Shown: positions 10,148 through 17,906, counted from the stretch's first letter. The stretch is 64,000 bases of DNA from Fen-1058 sp964398185 (GCA_964398185.1 CAYNML010000016.1:1-64000); one strand, 5' to 3'. Notes: a model not told the origin generated them from the letters alone. Numbers and translations: made by a program.

Positions 10148-10621
10148 TTGACTTCCAAACAACCCAACTCGCGCATGTGCTTCGTCTGCGGCTTGCAGAA
10201 TCCCGTTGGTCTGCACCTGGCGATCTACAACGATCTCGACAACAACTGCATCTACTCCAATGTCATCATCTCCGATCAATACCAGAGCTATCCCGGCGTG
10301 GTGCATGGCGGCATCGTGGCCACCATGCTGGATGAAATCTCGGGACGCGCCACCATCATGGACGGCAACGATCAAAATCTGATGGTGACGCTGAAATTGG
10401 AAGTGAAATACCGGCGGCCCACTCCCACTAATACGCCCTTGAAAGTCATCGGCCGCGTGGTCTCACAGAACGAGTCGCGCGCCAAAGTGACGGGGGAGAT
10501 TCAACTCGCCGACGGCACGGTGACCGCTTCGTGCGAGGGGCTGCTGGCCCGCCCACCGGATGAGATGCGCGATCAATGGGCCGCCGAGCTGCCCTACTGG
10601 AAAGTCTATCCGGATACATGA
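10148..10621 (+). CDS. PaaI-like hotdog-fold thioesterase
   Basis: Small cytoplasmic acyl-CoA thioesterase-like protein of the hotdog superfamily, about 157 aa. It starts with a MCFVCGLQNPVGL motif, as in the PaaI-like subgroup with an N-terminal CxxCG. It then has the core HGGIVATMLDE (catalytic-helix motif, Asp/Glu) and VTLKLEVKYRRPTP. GGAG at 10134-10137 is ten bases from TTG 10148, which I prefer over GTG 10139 (one-base spacing). ATG 10175 is a third choice. The stop overlaps the next start (ATGA), so the two genes are probably co-translated. The substrate is unknown. Confidence 0.82.
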   Translation: MTSKQPNSRMCFVCGLQNPVGLHLAIYNDLDNNCIYSNVIISDQYQSYPGVVHGGIVATMLDEISGRATIMDGNDQNLMVTLKLEVKYRRPTPTNTPLKVIGRVVSQNESRAKVTGEIQLADGTVTASCEGLLARPPDEMRDQWAAELPYWKVYPDT

Positions 10622-11097
10622 TCGTCGTCAGCGACACGTCGCCGATTTTGAGCCTGGCGTTGATCGAGCGGCTGGCACTGCTGCGCGAGCTCTATGGCAC
10701 GATCACGATCCCGGATGCGGTGCGATCCGAGCTCATCTCGACCGAGCAGCCCGGCGCGCGGGAAGTGCTGCAGGCCGACTGGATCGTCACACAGCCGATC
10801 GCGCCCGACGTGATTTTGAAGCTGCTGCTGCGCGAGGTCGATCGGGGCGAAGCAGAAGCGATCGGGCTGGCCGTCCACCTCAAAGCCGATGTGCTGCTCA
10901 TCGACGAACGCAAAGCGCGTCACCTGGCGGCCTATCTCGAACTCGGCGTCGTCGGCCTGTTGGATGTCCTACAGGAAGCCAAACAGCGTCACCTGATCAC
11001 GAGCGTGAAACCGGTGCTTGACGATCTCATCGTCCGCGCCCGTTTTCGCGTGAGCCACAAACTGTATCAACGCACCCTATTCACCGCCGGAGAATAA
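10618..11097 (+). CDS. PIN-like (DUF3368 type) putative nuclease
   Basis: 159-aa protein with the PIN-like fold of the DUF3368 group, usually the toxin of a toxin-antitoxin pair. Four acidic positions expected for metal binding are visible: VSDTSP (Asp), IPDAVRSEL (Glu), GEAEAIGLA (Glu) and LLIDERKAR (Asp). The ATG overlaps the thioesterase stop by four bases, indicating translational coupling. DUF3368 genes normally follow a short UPF0175-type antitoxin gene, but none is present. It may be an orphan that lost its antitoxin or has been put to another use. Confidence 0.8.
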   Translation: MIVVSDTSPILSLALIERLALLRELYGTITIPDAVRSELISTEQPGAREVLQADWIVTQPIAPDVILKLLLREVDRGEAEAIGLAVHLKADVLLIDERKARHLAAYLELGVVGLLDVLQEAKQRHLITSVKPVLDDLIVRARFRVSHKLYQRTLFTAGE

Positions 11098-11100
11098 ACC

Positions 11101-11931
11101 ATGCCCACCCTGCGCGAACTCACCGAGTATCATAAACCCGCCACGCTCGACGAAGCATTGAAGCTTCTGCGCCGCACTCGCATCAAGACGGTGCCCCTGG
11201 CCGGCGGCACGGGCCAGGCGGCCGCAGCCGCGCACGCTGTGCAGGCCGTGGTCGATCTGAGCGCGCTTGATTTGTCGTTTATAAAAACCTCAGAGGGTTC
11301 CGGAAACCTGCGCGGTCTGGAGATTGGCGCAACGACCAAGTTGCAAGCGGTCGCCGATGACGAAGTGGTGCGCGCTTATGCCGCTGGTGTGCTCGTCAGG
11401 GCCATCCTTGATTCGGCGTCGCGCAACATGCGCGAGGCCGCTTCGCTCGCCGGATCGATTGTGGCTGCGTCAGGCAATTCGCCGTTGTTCACGGCGCTGC
11501 TCGCGCTGGATGCGCGCCTGATCGTGCGCGGGGCGCGCGGCACCCGCGAGGAGGAAGTGGCGCTTGCTTACTGGACACCGCAGCCACGTTCGTTGATCCT
11601 CAGCATCACACTGCCCGCAGTGATGGAATCTACGCACGCGGCTTATGAAAAAGTGGCACGCACACCTGCGGATCTGCCGATCGTGTGCGTGGCCGCGCGT
11701 GCGACCGTCAATCAAGATCAGCTGCGCGATGTGCGCCTGGCGTTCGGCGGGGTCGCCGACAAACCGATCGTGATTACGCAGCCCAGCGGCGCGATCGAAG
11801 ACCTGGCGCAGCTGGCCGTGGCGACGGTCTCGCCCGCTGACGATTACTTCGCCTCAGCGGATTACCGCCGCGAAATGATCGGCGTGCTGGTCAAGCGCGC
11901 TTTGCACACTTTGACGCCGCTTTCCGCTTGA
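11101..11931 (+). CDS. FAD-binding subunit of a xanthine dehydrogenase-family molybdenum hydroxylase
   Basis: Medium (FAD) subunit, 276 aa, of the xanthine dehydrogenase/CO dehydrogenase family. It passes electrons from the 2Fe-2S clusters to FAD. The N-terminal FAD motif is PLAGGTGQAAAAA (about residue 36), and the second is REAASLAGSIVAASGNSPLFTALLALDA (read as two parts, about residues 114-141). The C-terminal domain (about 170-276) matches the CO_deh_flav_C region (SADYRREMIGVLVKRAL). It follows the PIN gene by three bases. Its partner subunit at 12942 is separated from it by a kinase relic and a toxin-antitoxin pair, suggesting later insertions into a Mo-hydroxylase operon. Confidence 0.88.
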   Translation: MPTLRELTEYHKPATLDEALKLLRRTRIKTVPLAGGTGQAAAAAHAVQAVVDLSALDLSFIKTSEGSGNLRGLEIGATTKLQAVADDEVVRAYAAGVLVRAILDSASRNMREAASLAGSIVAASGNSPLFTALLALDARLIVRGARGTREEEVALAYWTPQPRSLILSITLPAVMESTHAAYEKVARTPADLPIVCVAARATVNQDQLRDVRLAFGGVADKPIVITQPSGAIEDLAQLAVATVSPADDYFASADYRREMIGVLVKRALHTLTPLSA

Positions 11932-12203
11932 GACGCCGACTCATTCGTGAGCAATCAGCGCCGCGCCTGATCGTCTTTACCGGCCTGCCCGGTACTGGCA
12001 AGAGCAGTATCGCCGAAGCGGTGGCGCGTGATCGAGTGCATCTGTTCCGCTGAGGCCGCGCAGCATGATCGCTTGAACGGGCGGCCGCGCAATATCCCCG
12101 GCTGGCACGAACTGGAGTGGTCGGAAGTAGAGCGCGCTTGATCCTCGATGCAGTGCAGCCGCTGGCAGAAAACATCGCGGCGGCATTAAGTTATCTGCGC
12201 CCT
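11928..12203 (+). pseudogene. Relic of a P-loop kinase gene
   Basis: Frame 11928-12053 reads a P-loop protein start: LIVFTGLPGTGKSSIAEAVA with Walker A GLPGTGKSS, ending at TGA 12051. The same frame continues after the stop with RNIPGWHELEWSEVERA, which resembles the C-terminal part of small AAA/adenylate-kinase-like ATPases. A frameshift then leads into LILDAVQPLAENIAAALSYL. The middle of the protein is missing. An internal deletion, a stop and a frameshift together mark a decayed gene. Confidence 0.75.
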
Positions 12204-12230
12204 GGAAGTAACAGCCCATCGAAAACGCAC

Positions 12231-12236
12231 TATAAT
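12231..12236 (+). promoter_or_regulatory. -10 box of the VapBC-like pair
   Basis: TATAAT in the context GCACTATAATTACCG, 24 bp before the antitoxin ATG. The same context (GCGCTACAATTACCG) occurs before the peptidase cassette at 16145. No clear -35 box. Confidence 0.5.
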
Positions 12237-12259
12237 TACCGATAGCAAGGAGGCGCGCC

Positions 12260-12481
12260 ATGACCGATCTATCTGTGCCTACCAAAGATCAACTCCTCGA
12301 AGTGATTGAGCATTTGCGGCCCGACCAGCTGGCGCAAGTTTGGGAGTACGTGACGCAGCTAGCTGAACAGCCAACCGCACCGATCTACCAAATTCACGAA
12401 AAGGCGGCTGCGACCGGTGTCAAGGATTTAGCCCAGCAGCACGATCATTATCTTTACGGACAAGATAAACACGATGTCTGA
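12260..12481 (+). CDS. Putative VapB-like antitoxin
   Basis: 73-aa acidic protein directly upstream of a VapC-type PIN toxin, overlapping it by 8 bp. It shows a helical LLEVIEHLRPDQLAQVWEYV region similar to short DUF2281-like antitoxins, which bind a VapC toxin and autoregulate. No DNA-binding motif is obvious by eye. A strong AAGGAGG ribosome-binding site and a -10 box precede it. The antitoxin role is inferred from position and size. Confidence 0.65.
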   Translation: MTDLSVPTKDQLLEVIEHLRPDQLAQVWEYVTQLAEQPTAPIYQIHEKAAATGVKDLAQQHDHYLYGQDKHDV

Positions 12482-12905
12482 CACAGTCTTCTGGGACACT
12501 GCTGCTTTCGTCGCGCTGGGTAATCGCGATGATGACCTGCATGCCGAAGCAGTCGCGGTCAACCAAGCCTTAGCCGCGACACGCGCATTTGTACTCACCA
12601 CCGATGCGGTACTGACGGAAGTCGCCAATACTTTCAGCCGAGCCGCCTGGCATCCGATCGCACAACAGTTAATTGAGTCAGTGCGTGCTTCAGTCGCACT
12701 TGAGCTGGCCGAAGTTGTTCACGTTGATATTGAGCTCTGGCAACGCGGCTGGCGCCTGTTCTGCAACCGGACAGACAAAGATTGGAGTCTCACCGATTGC
12801 ATCAGTTTTGTCGTGATGCAAGAGCGCAGCGTGGCCCGGGCCTTTACGTCGGATCGGCATTTTGAACAAGCGGGGTTCCTGCGCCTGATGCGTCATCAAG
12901 TCTAG
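12474..12905 (+). CDS. VapC-type PIN-domain ribonuclease toxin
   Basis: 143-aa PIN protein with the full acidic set: FWDTAAFVAL (Asp near residue 8), TDAVLTEVANTF (Glu), DWSLTDCISF (Asp) and FTSDRHFEQAGF (Asp). VapC toxins cleave tRNA or rRNA with Mg2+. The gene overlaps its likely antitoxin and has moderate base composition compared with the GC-rich hydroxylase genes around it, which fits horizontal acquisition. Together with the upstream kinase relic it splits the molybdenum hydroxylase genes. Confidence 0.85.
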   Translation: MSDTVFWDTAAFVALGNRDDDLHAEAVAVNQALAATRAFVLTTDAVLTEVANTFSRAAWHPIAQQLIESVRASVALELAEVVHVDIELWQRGWRLFCNRTDKDWSLTDCISFVVMQERSVARAFTSDRHFEQAGFLRLMRHQV

Positions 12906-12941
12906 CAAGTCCATTCAACACCCCACCCACGGAAGACACCC

Positions 12942-15900
12942 ATGAACCTTCAACTCACCATCAACTCGGAAGTCAAAATTTTTGAAGTCTCACCGAAAGA
13001 TCGCTTGCTCGATGTGCTGCGCCGCAACGGTTACTTCGGCGTGAAGCACGGCTGCGATGACGGCTCGTGCGGCGCGTGCGCGGTGTTGATCGACGGCAAG
13101 CCGATCAACTCGTGTACGCTGCTGGCCGCGCAAGTACAGGGCAAAACGATCATGACGATTGAAGGACTCGGCGTCGTGTTCGATCAGCCCGACGAAGGGC
13201 CGACGCATGGCTGGACGGGCAACGTGCCGCTGCACCCGCTGCAGCGCGCCTTTGTCGAAACGGGCGCGATTCAATGCGGTTACTGCACCCCTGCGATGAT
13301 CCTGGCGGCCAAATCACTGCTCGATCAGAATCCGAGTCCCAGCGAAGCCGAAGTACGCGAGGTGTTGAGCGGCGTGTTGTGCCGCTGCACGGGTTACATC
13401 AAACCGGTGCAGGCCGTGCTGCGCGCAGCGGCGCAGATGCGCGGCGAGGAAGTGCCCCCACCCCAACCCTCCCCCGTCGCGGAAAGCGGCGACAGGGGAG
13501 GGAGCGGATCCTCGCCCCTGTTCAACGGGGGAGAGCTAGAGAGGGGGTCAACGCTCGTCAAAACCACGCCACTCCCGACGTTAGTCCTTGCGCCGGAAAC
13601 GAATCACTGGAAGGTCGTGGGCAAGCCGGAGATCAAAGTCGATGCGTACAAGTTGGTGCAGGGCAAGCCGGCCTTTGCCGACGACATCGAACTGCGCGGT
13701 ACGTTGATTGCGAAGATACTGCATTCGCCCATAGCGCATGCGCGTATCAGGCGCATCGACGCGAGCAAAGCGCGCGAACTGCCGGGCGTTGCCGCCGTGT
13801 TGACACATGAAGATCTGCCGCGCGTCGTCTATTCCACCGCCGGACAATCCGATCCCATGCCGGGGCCGCAGGACACGTTCTCACTCGATCACAAGGTGCG
13901 CTTTGTCGGCGATCGTGTAGCCTTCGTCGCCGCCGAGACCGAAGAGATCGCAGAACGCGCGTTGGAATTGATCGAAGTCGAATACGAAGAACTGCCCGCG
14001 ATCCTCGATTTGCGTGATGCCATGAAACCCGGCGCGATCCGCATCCACGACGAGCCGGAGTATATTAACTTTGCGGAGTCTGATCCGAGCAAGAACCTGG
14101 CCGCGCACATTCGCATCGACATCGGCGACGTGAACGCCGGGTTCGAGAAAGCCGATCGGATTTTTGAGGGCGACTACGTGGTGCCGAAAGTGCAGCAGGC
14201 CCACATCGAGCCGCATGTGGTCGTGACGTATTGGGATGAAGATGATCGCCTGGTCATTCGTACTTCGACGCAAGTGCCGTTCCACGTCCGCAGGATTCTC
14301 GCGCCGGTGCTGGGGCTCTCGGCCAAGCGCATCCGCGTGATCAAGCCGCGCATCGGCGGCGGGTTCGGCGGCAAACAGGAAGTGCTGATCGAAGACGTGG
14401 CGGCGCATCTCACGATTGCGACCGGGCGGCCGGTGCGCTTCGAATACACACGCGGTGAAGAATTTTTCGCGGCACGTTCGCGGCATCCAATGCGCATTCA
14501 CATGAAGACCGGCGTGACGAAAGACGGCAAGCTCACGGCGAACGCGATGTATGCCCTCAGCGATACCGGCGCGTATGGTTGTCACGCACTCACTGTGACA
14601 GGCAACACCGGCCACAAATCGATGGCGCTCTACACCGGTCAACCCACCGAAGGCAATCCACCGATCCCGAATATCCGTTTCTACGCCGACATCGTCTACA
14701 CCAACACGCCGCCCGCCGGAGCCTATCGGGGTTACGGTGTGCCGCAGGGTGCGTTCGCGGTGGACGTACACATGGAACGCATCGCGCGTGAGATGGGGAT
14801 CGATCCGATCGAGTTCCGTTTGAAGAACACAGTGCGCGCCGGCGATGAGCATCCGTTCAGCCGCGCGTGGAGCGAAGGCCGCGAGCCGCGCCCGGAGATC
14901 ATCAAGACGTGCGCGCTGCCGCAGTGCGTGGAGCAAGGCGCAGCGGCGATCGATTGGGCGCGGAAATTCAACAATCCCGATTGGCATACCGTGCCCGGCC
15001 AGCCGCATCTGCGCAAAGGCATCGGCGTGGCGTGCGTGATGCAGGGCACGGCCATTCCGTATCTCGACATGGGCGCGGCGTCGATCAAGATGAATGACGA
15101 TGGCTCGTTCAACTGTCTCGTCGGCGCGACCGATCTGGGAACGGGATCAGATACAGTGTTGGGTCAGATGGCCGCCGAGGTATTGGGCGTGCCGCTCGAC
15201 GACATCATCATGTATTCGAGCGACACCGACTTCACGCCGTTCGATAAGGGCGCGTATGCCTCATCGACGACGTACATCTCTGGCGCGGCGGTGGTGAAGG
15301 CGGCGGAGAAAGTGGCGGAGCAGATCAAAGCGGTGGCGGCCAACATGCTGCAAGTCTCGGCCGATGAAGTGCGTTTGTCCGATCGGAAAGCGTGGAGCGC
15401 CGATGATCGATCGGTGACACTGGCGCAAGTCGCGTTGAATTCGCTGCACCATGAAAATCAACATCAGATCATGGCCGTTGGCTCGTACATGTCGCCCGAA
15501 TCGCCGCCGCCGTTTGCCGCGCAGTTCGCCGAGGTGACGGTGGATACCGAGACCGGGCAAGTCACCGTCGATAAACTGGTCATGGCCGTGGACTCCGGCG
15601 TGATCGTCAATCCGGTGACAGCGTCGGGACAGATCGAAGGCGGGATGACGCAGGCGCTGGGCTACGCGGTATGTGAAGAGATGAAGTACGACGAGCGCGG
15701 CCGCTCGCTGGCGAACGATCTCTACGCCTACAAGATTTTCCGCGCCGATGAGATGCCGGCCCTCGACGTGATCTTCGTCGAGACGAAGGAACCATCGCAT
15801 CCGTTCGGCGTGAAGGCCGTGGCCGAAATCCCGATGGACGGCGTCGCGCCGGCGGTGGTCAATGCGATCCATGATGCAACGGGCGCGTGGCTGTCTGAAA

Positions 15901-15956
15901 TTCCGGCGACGCCAGAGAGAGTGTGGCAGGCATTGCAAAAGACAACGGCGAATTAG
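12942..15956 (+). CDS. Molybdenum hydroxylase: fused 2Fe-2S and molybdopterin subunits
   Basis: 1004-aa xanthine dehydrogenase-family enzyme that hydroxylates a heterocycle or aldehyde. Residues 1-80 form a plant-type 2Fe-2S domain (Cys38, Cys43, Cys46, Cys58). A second cluster domain follows with CGYCTPAMI and VLCRCTGY (about residues 109-155). The molybdopterin part starts near 225 and shows IGGGFGGKQE, PPAGAYRGYG and, near the C-terminus, GVKAVAEIPMDG with the likely catalytic Glu. The absence of AYRCSFR argues against CO dehydrogenase. Between the halves, residues about 171-203 are encoded by a palindromic repeat (13454-13546). The FAD subunit is at 11101, XdhC at 16983. The substrate cannot be told. 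Confidence 0.9.
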   Translation: MNLQLTINSEVKIFEVSPKDRLLDVLRRNGYFGVKHGCDDGSCGACAVLIDGKPINSCTLLAAQVQGKTIMTIEGLGVVFDQPDEGPTHGWTGNVPLHPLQRAFVETGAIQCGYCTPAMILAAKSLLDQNPSPSEAEVREVLSGVLCRCTGYIKPVQAVLRAAAQMRGEEVPPPQPSPVAESGDRGGSGSSPLFNGGELERGSTLVKTTPLPTLVLAPETNHWKVVGKPEIKVDAYKLVQGKPAFADDIELRGTLIAKILHSPIAHARIRRIDASKARELPGVAAVLTHEDLPRVVYSTAGQSDPMPGPQDTFSLDHKVRFVGDRVAFVAAETEEIAERALELIEVEYEELPAILDLRDAMKPGAIRIHDEPEYINFAESDPSKNLAAHIRIDIGDVNAGFEKADRIFEGDYVVPKVQQAHIEPHVVVTYWDEDDRLVIRTSTQVPFHVRRILAPVLGLSAKRIRVIKPRIGGGFGGKQEVLIEDVAAHLTIATGRPVRFEYTRGEEFFAARSRHPMRIHMKTGVTKDGKLTANAMYALSDTGAYGCHALTVTGNTGHKSMALYTGQPTEGNPPIPNIRFYADIVYTNTPPAGAYRGYGVPQGAFAVDVHMERIAREMGIDPIEFRLKNTVRAGDEHPFSRAWSEGREPRPEIIKTCALPQCVEQGAAAIDWARKFNNPDWHTVPGQPHLRKGIGVACVMQGTAIPYLDMGAASIKMNDDGSFNCLVGATDLGTGSDTVLGQMAAEVLGVPLDDIIMYSSDTDFTPFDKGAYASSTTYISGAAVVKAAEKVAEQIKAVAANMLQVSADEVRLSDRKAWSADDRSVTLAQVALNSLHHENQHQIMAVGSYMSPESPPPFAAQFAEVTVDTETGQVTVDKLVMAVDSGVIVNPVTASGQIEGGMTQALGYAVCEEMKYDERGRSLANDLYAYKIFRADEMPALDVIFVETKEPSHPFGVKAVAEIPMDGVAPAVVNAIHDATGAWLSEIPATPERVWQALQKTTAN
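13454..13546. repeat. C/G-rich palindromic repeat inside the Mo-hydroxylase gene
   Basis: CCCTCCCCCGTCGC pairs with GCGGCGACAGGGGAGGG, and a following CGCCCCTGTT...AACGGGGGAGAG arm adds a second hairpin. This CCCTCCCC/GGGGAGGG design is typical of intergenic palindromes, yet it lies in frame in the linker between the iron-sulfur and molybdopterin domains and adds a low-complexity Pro/Ser/Gly stretch. Confidence 0.75.
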
Positions 15957-15983
15957 AGCGAATTCCAGCTTGGTTTACGACCA

Positions 15984-16081
15984 CGTCATGCCCGAGTGTC
16001 GTCGTCGGGCATCCAGCCTGACCATTGGCGATCGGTGCTGAAAGGCCGCTGGATTCCCGCCAAAAACACGCGGGAATGACG
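15984..16081. repeat. Two-hairpin dispersed repeat, copy A
   Basis: Begins CGTCATGCCCGA and ends GCGGGAATGACG. The first hairpin is TGCCCGA...TCGGGCA, the second TTCCCGCC...GCGGGAA, joined by a variable spacer flanked by ATCCAG and CTGGAT. Other copies: 17807-17891, 37416-37447 (half) and 59322-59420 (inverted). Confidence 0.85.
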
Positions 16082-16144
16082 GCGTGTTGCGAGATCGTCA
16101 ATCAACTTGGAAATGGCTTTAATCATGGAACGAATAAAATGCGC

Positions 16145-16150
16145 TACAAT
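16145..16150 (+). promoter_or_regulatory. Possible -10 box of the C39-like peptidase cassette
   Basis: TACAAT in GCGCTACAATTACCG, nearly the same 15 bases as upstream of the VapBC-like pair (12226-12240). It lies 36 bp before the first ATG. Confidence 0.4.
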
Positions 16151-16185
16151 TACCGCAGCGGACGGTATGTCACAGGAGGCGCCAG

Positions 16186-16545
16186 ATGAATGTCGAAATG
16201 AGCGAGATCGCGCTGCCCCCTCAGACTGAAGTGAAAGTGGAACTTAGTCTGACATCACAGGTTAACGTCACCGATTACACGGCGCAACGCAAGGTAACCA
16301 AACTGCTGCTCGATCAGGTCGGCAATCAGCTGTATGGCGAACAGGCCAGCCTAGTGGTAGGCCGGCGTCTGTTGTGGCGCGTTCCAGTGTGGCTGGCTCT
16401 CACAACGACCGGGCCATTGGGACAAGTCGGCACACTGGATGTCGATGCCAAAACTGGTGAGATTTTATTCACGCAGCAGATTTTGGACGAAATTGCGGAG
16501 CGCGGCAATGCCCTGGCTCAACGTTCCACATCTACGGCAGGTTAA
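16186..16545 (+). CDS. Small protein of unknown function paired with a C39-like peptidase
   Basis: 119-aa soluble protein, not assigned to a family. It has a beta-rich middle (VGRRLLWRVPVWLALTTTG) and the stretch GTLDVDAKTGEILF, which resembles the PepSY-like xVDxxTGEV motif, then a charged helix at the C-terminus. AGGAGGCGCC precedes the ATG. It overlaps the next gene by 38 bp, so the two are made together. It could be an inhibitor or propeptide-like partner of the peptidase, or an antitoxin-like regulator. All three are guesses from position and motif. Confidence 0.65.
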   Translation: MNVEMSEIALPPQTEVKVELSLTSQVNVTDYTAQRKVTKLLLDQVGNQLYGEQASLVVGRRLLWRVPVWLALTTTGPLGQVGTLDVDAKTGEILFTQQILDEIAERGNALAQRSTSTAG

Positions 16546-16969
16546 ACCCGGGTGGTGTTTGCCCGCCTGTATCGCAGGCGTGGCGGCTTATTGGCAACGT
16601 CCGCTATCGCAAGATGACATTGCGCGCTGGCTGGGCACCACATGGATTGGCACGCCCTCTAGCCGGATCCAGCGTTTGGCAGAGCACGGCTTTGAAGTGA
16701 TCTACCGCACTGGCTCCGTCGTCGATCTTGAAAGTTGGCTGGCACAACAGACCCCGTGTATCCTCTTTGTTCGCACTAGTGAATTGCCCTATTGGCAGGT
16801 TGACACACCACATGCGGTAGTGCTGGCTGGACTGGAAGCAGAAGGTGCGCAGCTGGTCGATCCAGATCATGAGATCGCGCCTGTTGCCGTCTCAGTTGAT
16901 GAGCTGCTTCTTGCCTGGTCGCATTCCGACTATACGTATGCGGTACTGAGGCCAACAACCAGCAACTAA
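16508..16969 (+). CDS. Stand-alone C39-like cysteine peptidase domain protein
   Basis: 153-aa protein with a papain-like C39 fold. Catalytic residues visible are Cys in VKPGWCLPACIAG, His in TPHAVVLAGL and Asp in LVDPDHE. C39 domains normally form the N-terminus of bacteriocin ABC exporters and trim leader peptides, but here there is no transporter part and no signal peptide. The start is placed at ATG 16508 (MPWLNVPHLRQ), inside the preceding gene. The pair sits between the Mo-hydroxylase and XdhC genes. The substrate is unknown; the overlapping 119-aa protein is the first candidate. Confidence 0.7.
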   Translation: MPWLNVPHLRQVKPGWCLPACIAGVAAYWQRPLSQDDIARWLGTTWIGTPSSRIQRLAEHGFEVIYRTGSVVDLESWLAQQTPCILFVRTSELPYWQVDTPHAVVLAGLEAEGAQLVDPDHEIAPVAVSVDELLLAWSHSDYTYAVLRPTTSN

Positions 16970-16982
16970 CAACCAACAACCC

Positions 16983-17786
16983 ATGGATAACATTTACTCC
17001 GCCATCTTACAAGCCCAAGCCAGCGGCCAATCCGCCGCGCTGTGCACCGTGATCAAATCCAGCGGATCGGTGCCGCGGCATTCCACCTCGAAGATGCTGG
17101 TCTTCGCCGATGGTAAGTTCGTCGGCACGGTGGGCGGCGGCGCCATGGAGCAACGCACGATCGAAGAAGCGCAAGCCGTAGCCCGATCGGGCCAGTCGAA
17201 GATTGTGGAATATAATCTCGTCGATCCCAGGCAGGGCGATCCCGGCGTGTGCGGAGGAACCGTGGAAATCTTCATTGAGCCGATCAATCCGCCACCCTCC
17301 GTGATCATCATCGGCGCGGGGCACGTGGGCAAAGCGACGGCGCACCTCGCCAAGTGGTTGGGCTTCCGCGTAGTGGTGATGGACGACCGGGTGGAGTTCG
17401 TCACGCCCGAATGGATTCCTGAAGCCGACAGTTATCTGCCCGGCCCGGTACTCGATCTGCTGCCGCAGGCCAATCTCAACGCGCAGAGTTACATCGTGGC
17501 CGTGACGCGCGGCTACAATATCGACGTGGGCCTTCTGCCGACGCTGCTCGATTACGATGTAGCCTACATCGGTGTGATTGGATCGCAGCGGCGCTGGACG
17601 CAGGCGCTGAAGGAACTGCGCGAGAAGGGCGTGGCCGAAGAGAAACTGGCGCGCGTCCACGCGCCGATCGGGTTGGAGTTGAACGCCGAGACGCCGGAGG
17701 AGATCGCCGTCAGCATCATGGCCGAGATCGTGATGATTCGCAACGGCGGCACAGGGCAATCGATGAAAATGAATAATGACAAATGA
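16983..17786 (+). CDS. xdhC: XdhC/CoxI family molybdenum hydroxylase maturation protein
   Basis: 267-aa cytoplasmic chaperone that binds molybdenum cofactor, promotes its sulfuration and loads it into xanthine dehydrogenase-family enzymes. The N-terminal XdhC/CoxI domain includes CTVIKSSGSVPRHSTSKMLV and VGGGAMEQ. A Rossmann-like domain starts at VIIIGAGHVGKATAHLAKWL (about residue 103). The C-terminal segment VIGSQRRW...HAPIGL.L.AETPEEIAVSI is diagnostic. It serves the hydroxylase encoded at 12942, although the C39-like pair lies in between. Confidence 0.92.
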   Translation: MDNIYSAILQAQASGQSAALCTVIKSSGSVPRHSTSKMLVFADGKFVGTVGGGAMEQRTIEEAQAVARSGQSKIVEYNLVDPRQGDPGVCGGTVEIFIEPINPPPSVIIIGAGHVGKATAHLAKWLGFRVVVMDDRVEFVTPEWIPEADSYLPGPVLDLLPQANLNAQSYIVAVTRGYNIDVGLLPTLLDYDVAYIGVIGSQRRWTQALKELREKGVAEEKLARVHAPIGLELNAETPEEIAVSIMAEIVMIRNGGTGQSMKMNNDK

Positions 17787-17806
17787 GCAAATCACATGTG
17801 TTTAGC

Positions 17807-17891
17807 CGTCGTGCCCGAATGCTTTTGTCGGGCATCCAGACTCTTCGCGGGTAAACATTCTGGATTCCCGCCAACAGCACGCGGGAATGAC
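17807..17891. repeat. Two-hairpin dispersed repeat, copy B
   Basis: Same family and orientation as 15984-16081: CGTCGTGCCCGAA...TCGGGCATCCAG, spacer, CTGGATTCCCGCC...GCGGGAATGAC. It fills the gap between xdhC and the methyltransferase gene. Confidence 0.85.
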
Positions 17892-17906
17892 TCCGCACGA
17901 TGACAA

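Noticed and set aside
9898..10176. Minus-strand open frame upstream of the thioesterase
   Set aside because: Overlaps the promoter region, has no ribosome-binding site and no recognisable motif.
13881..15008. 375-codon open frame antisense to the Mo-hydroxylase
   Set aside because: Shadow of the sense gene with no motifs of its own.
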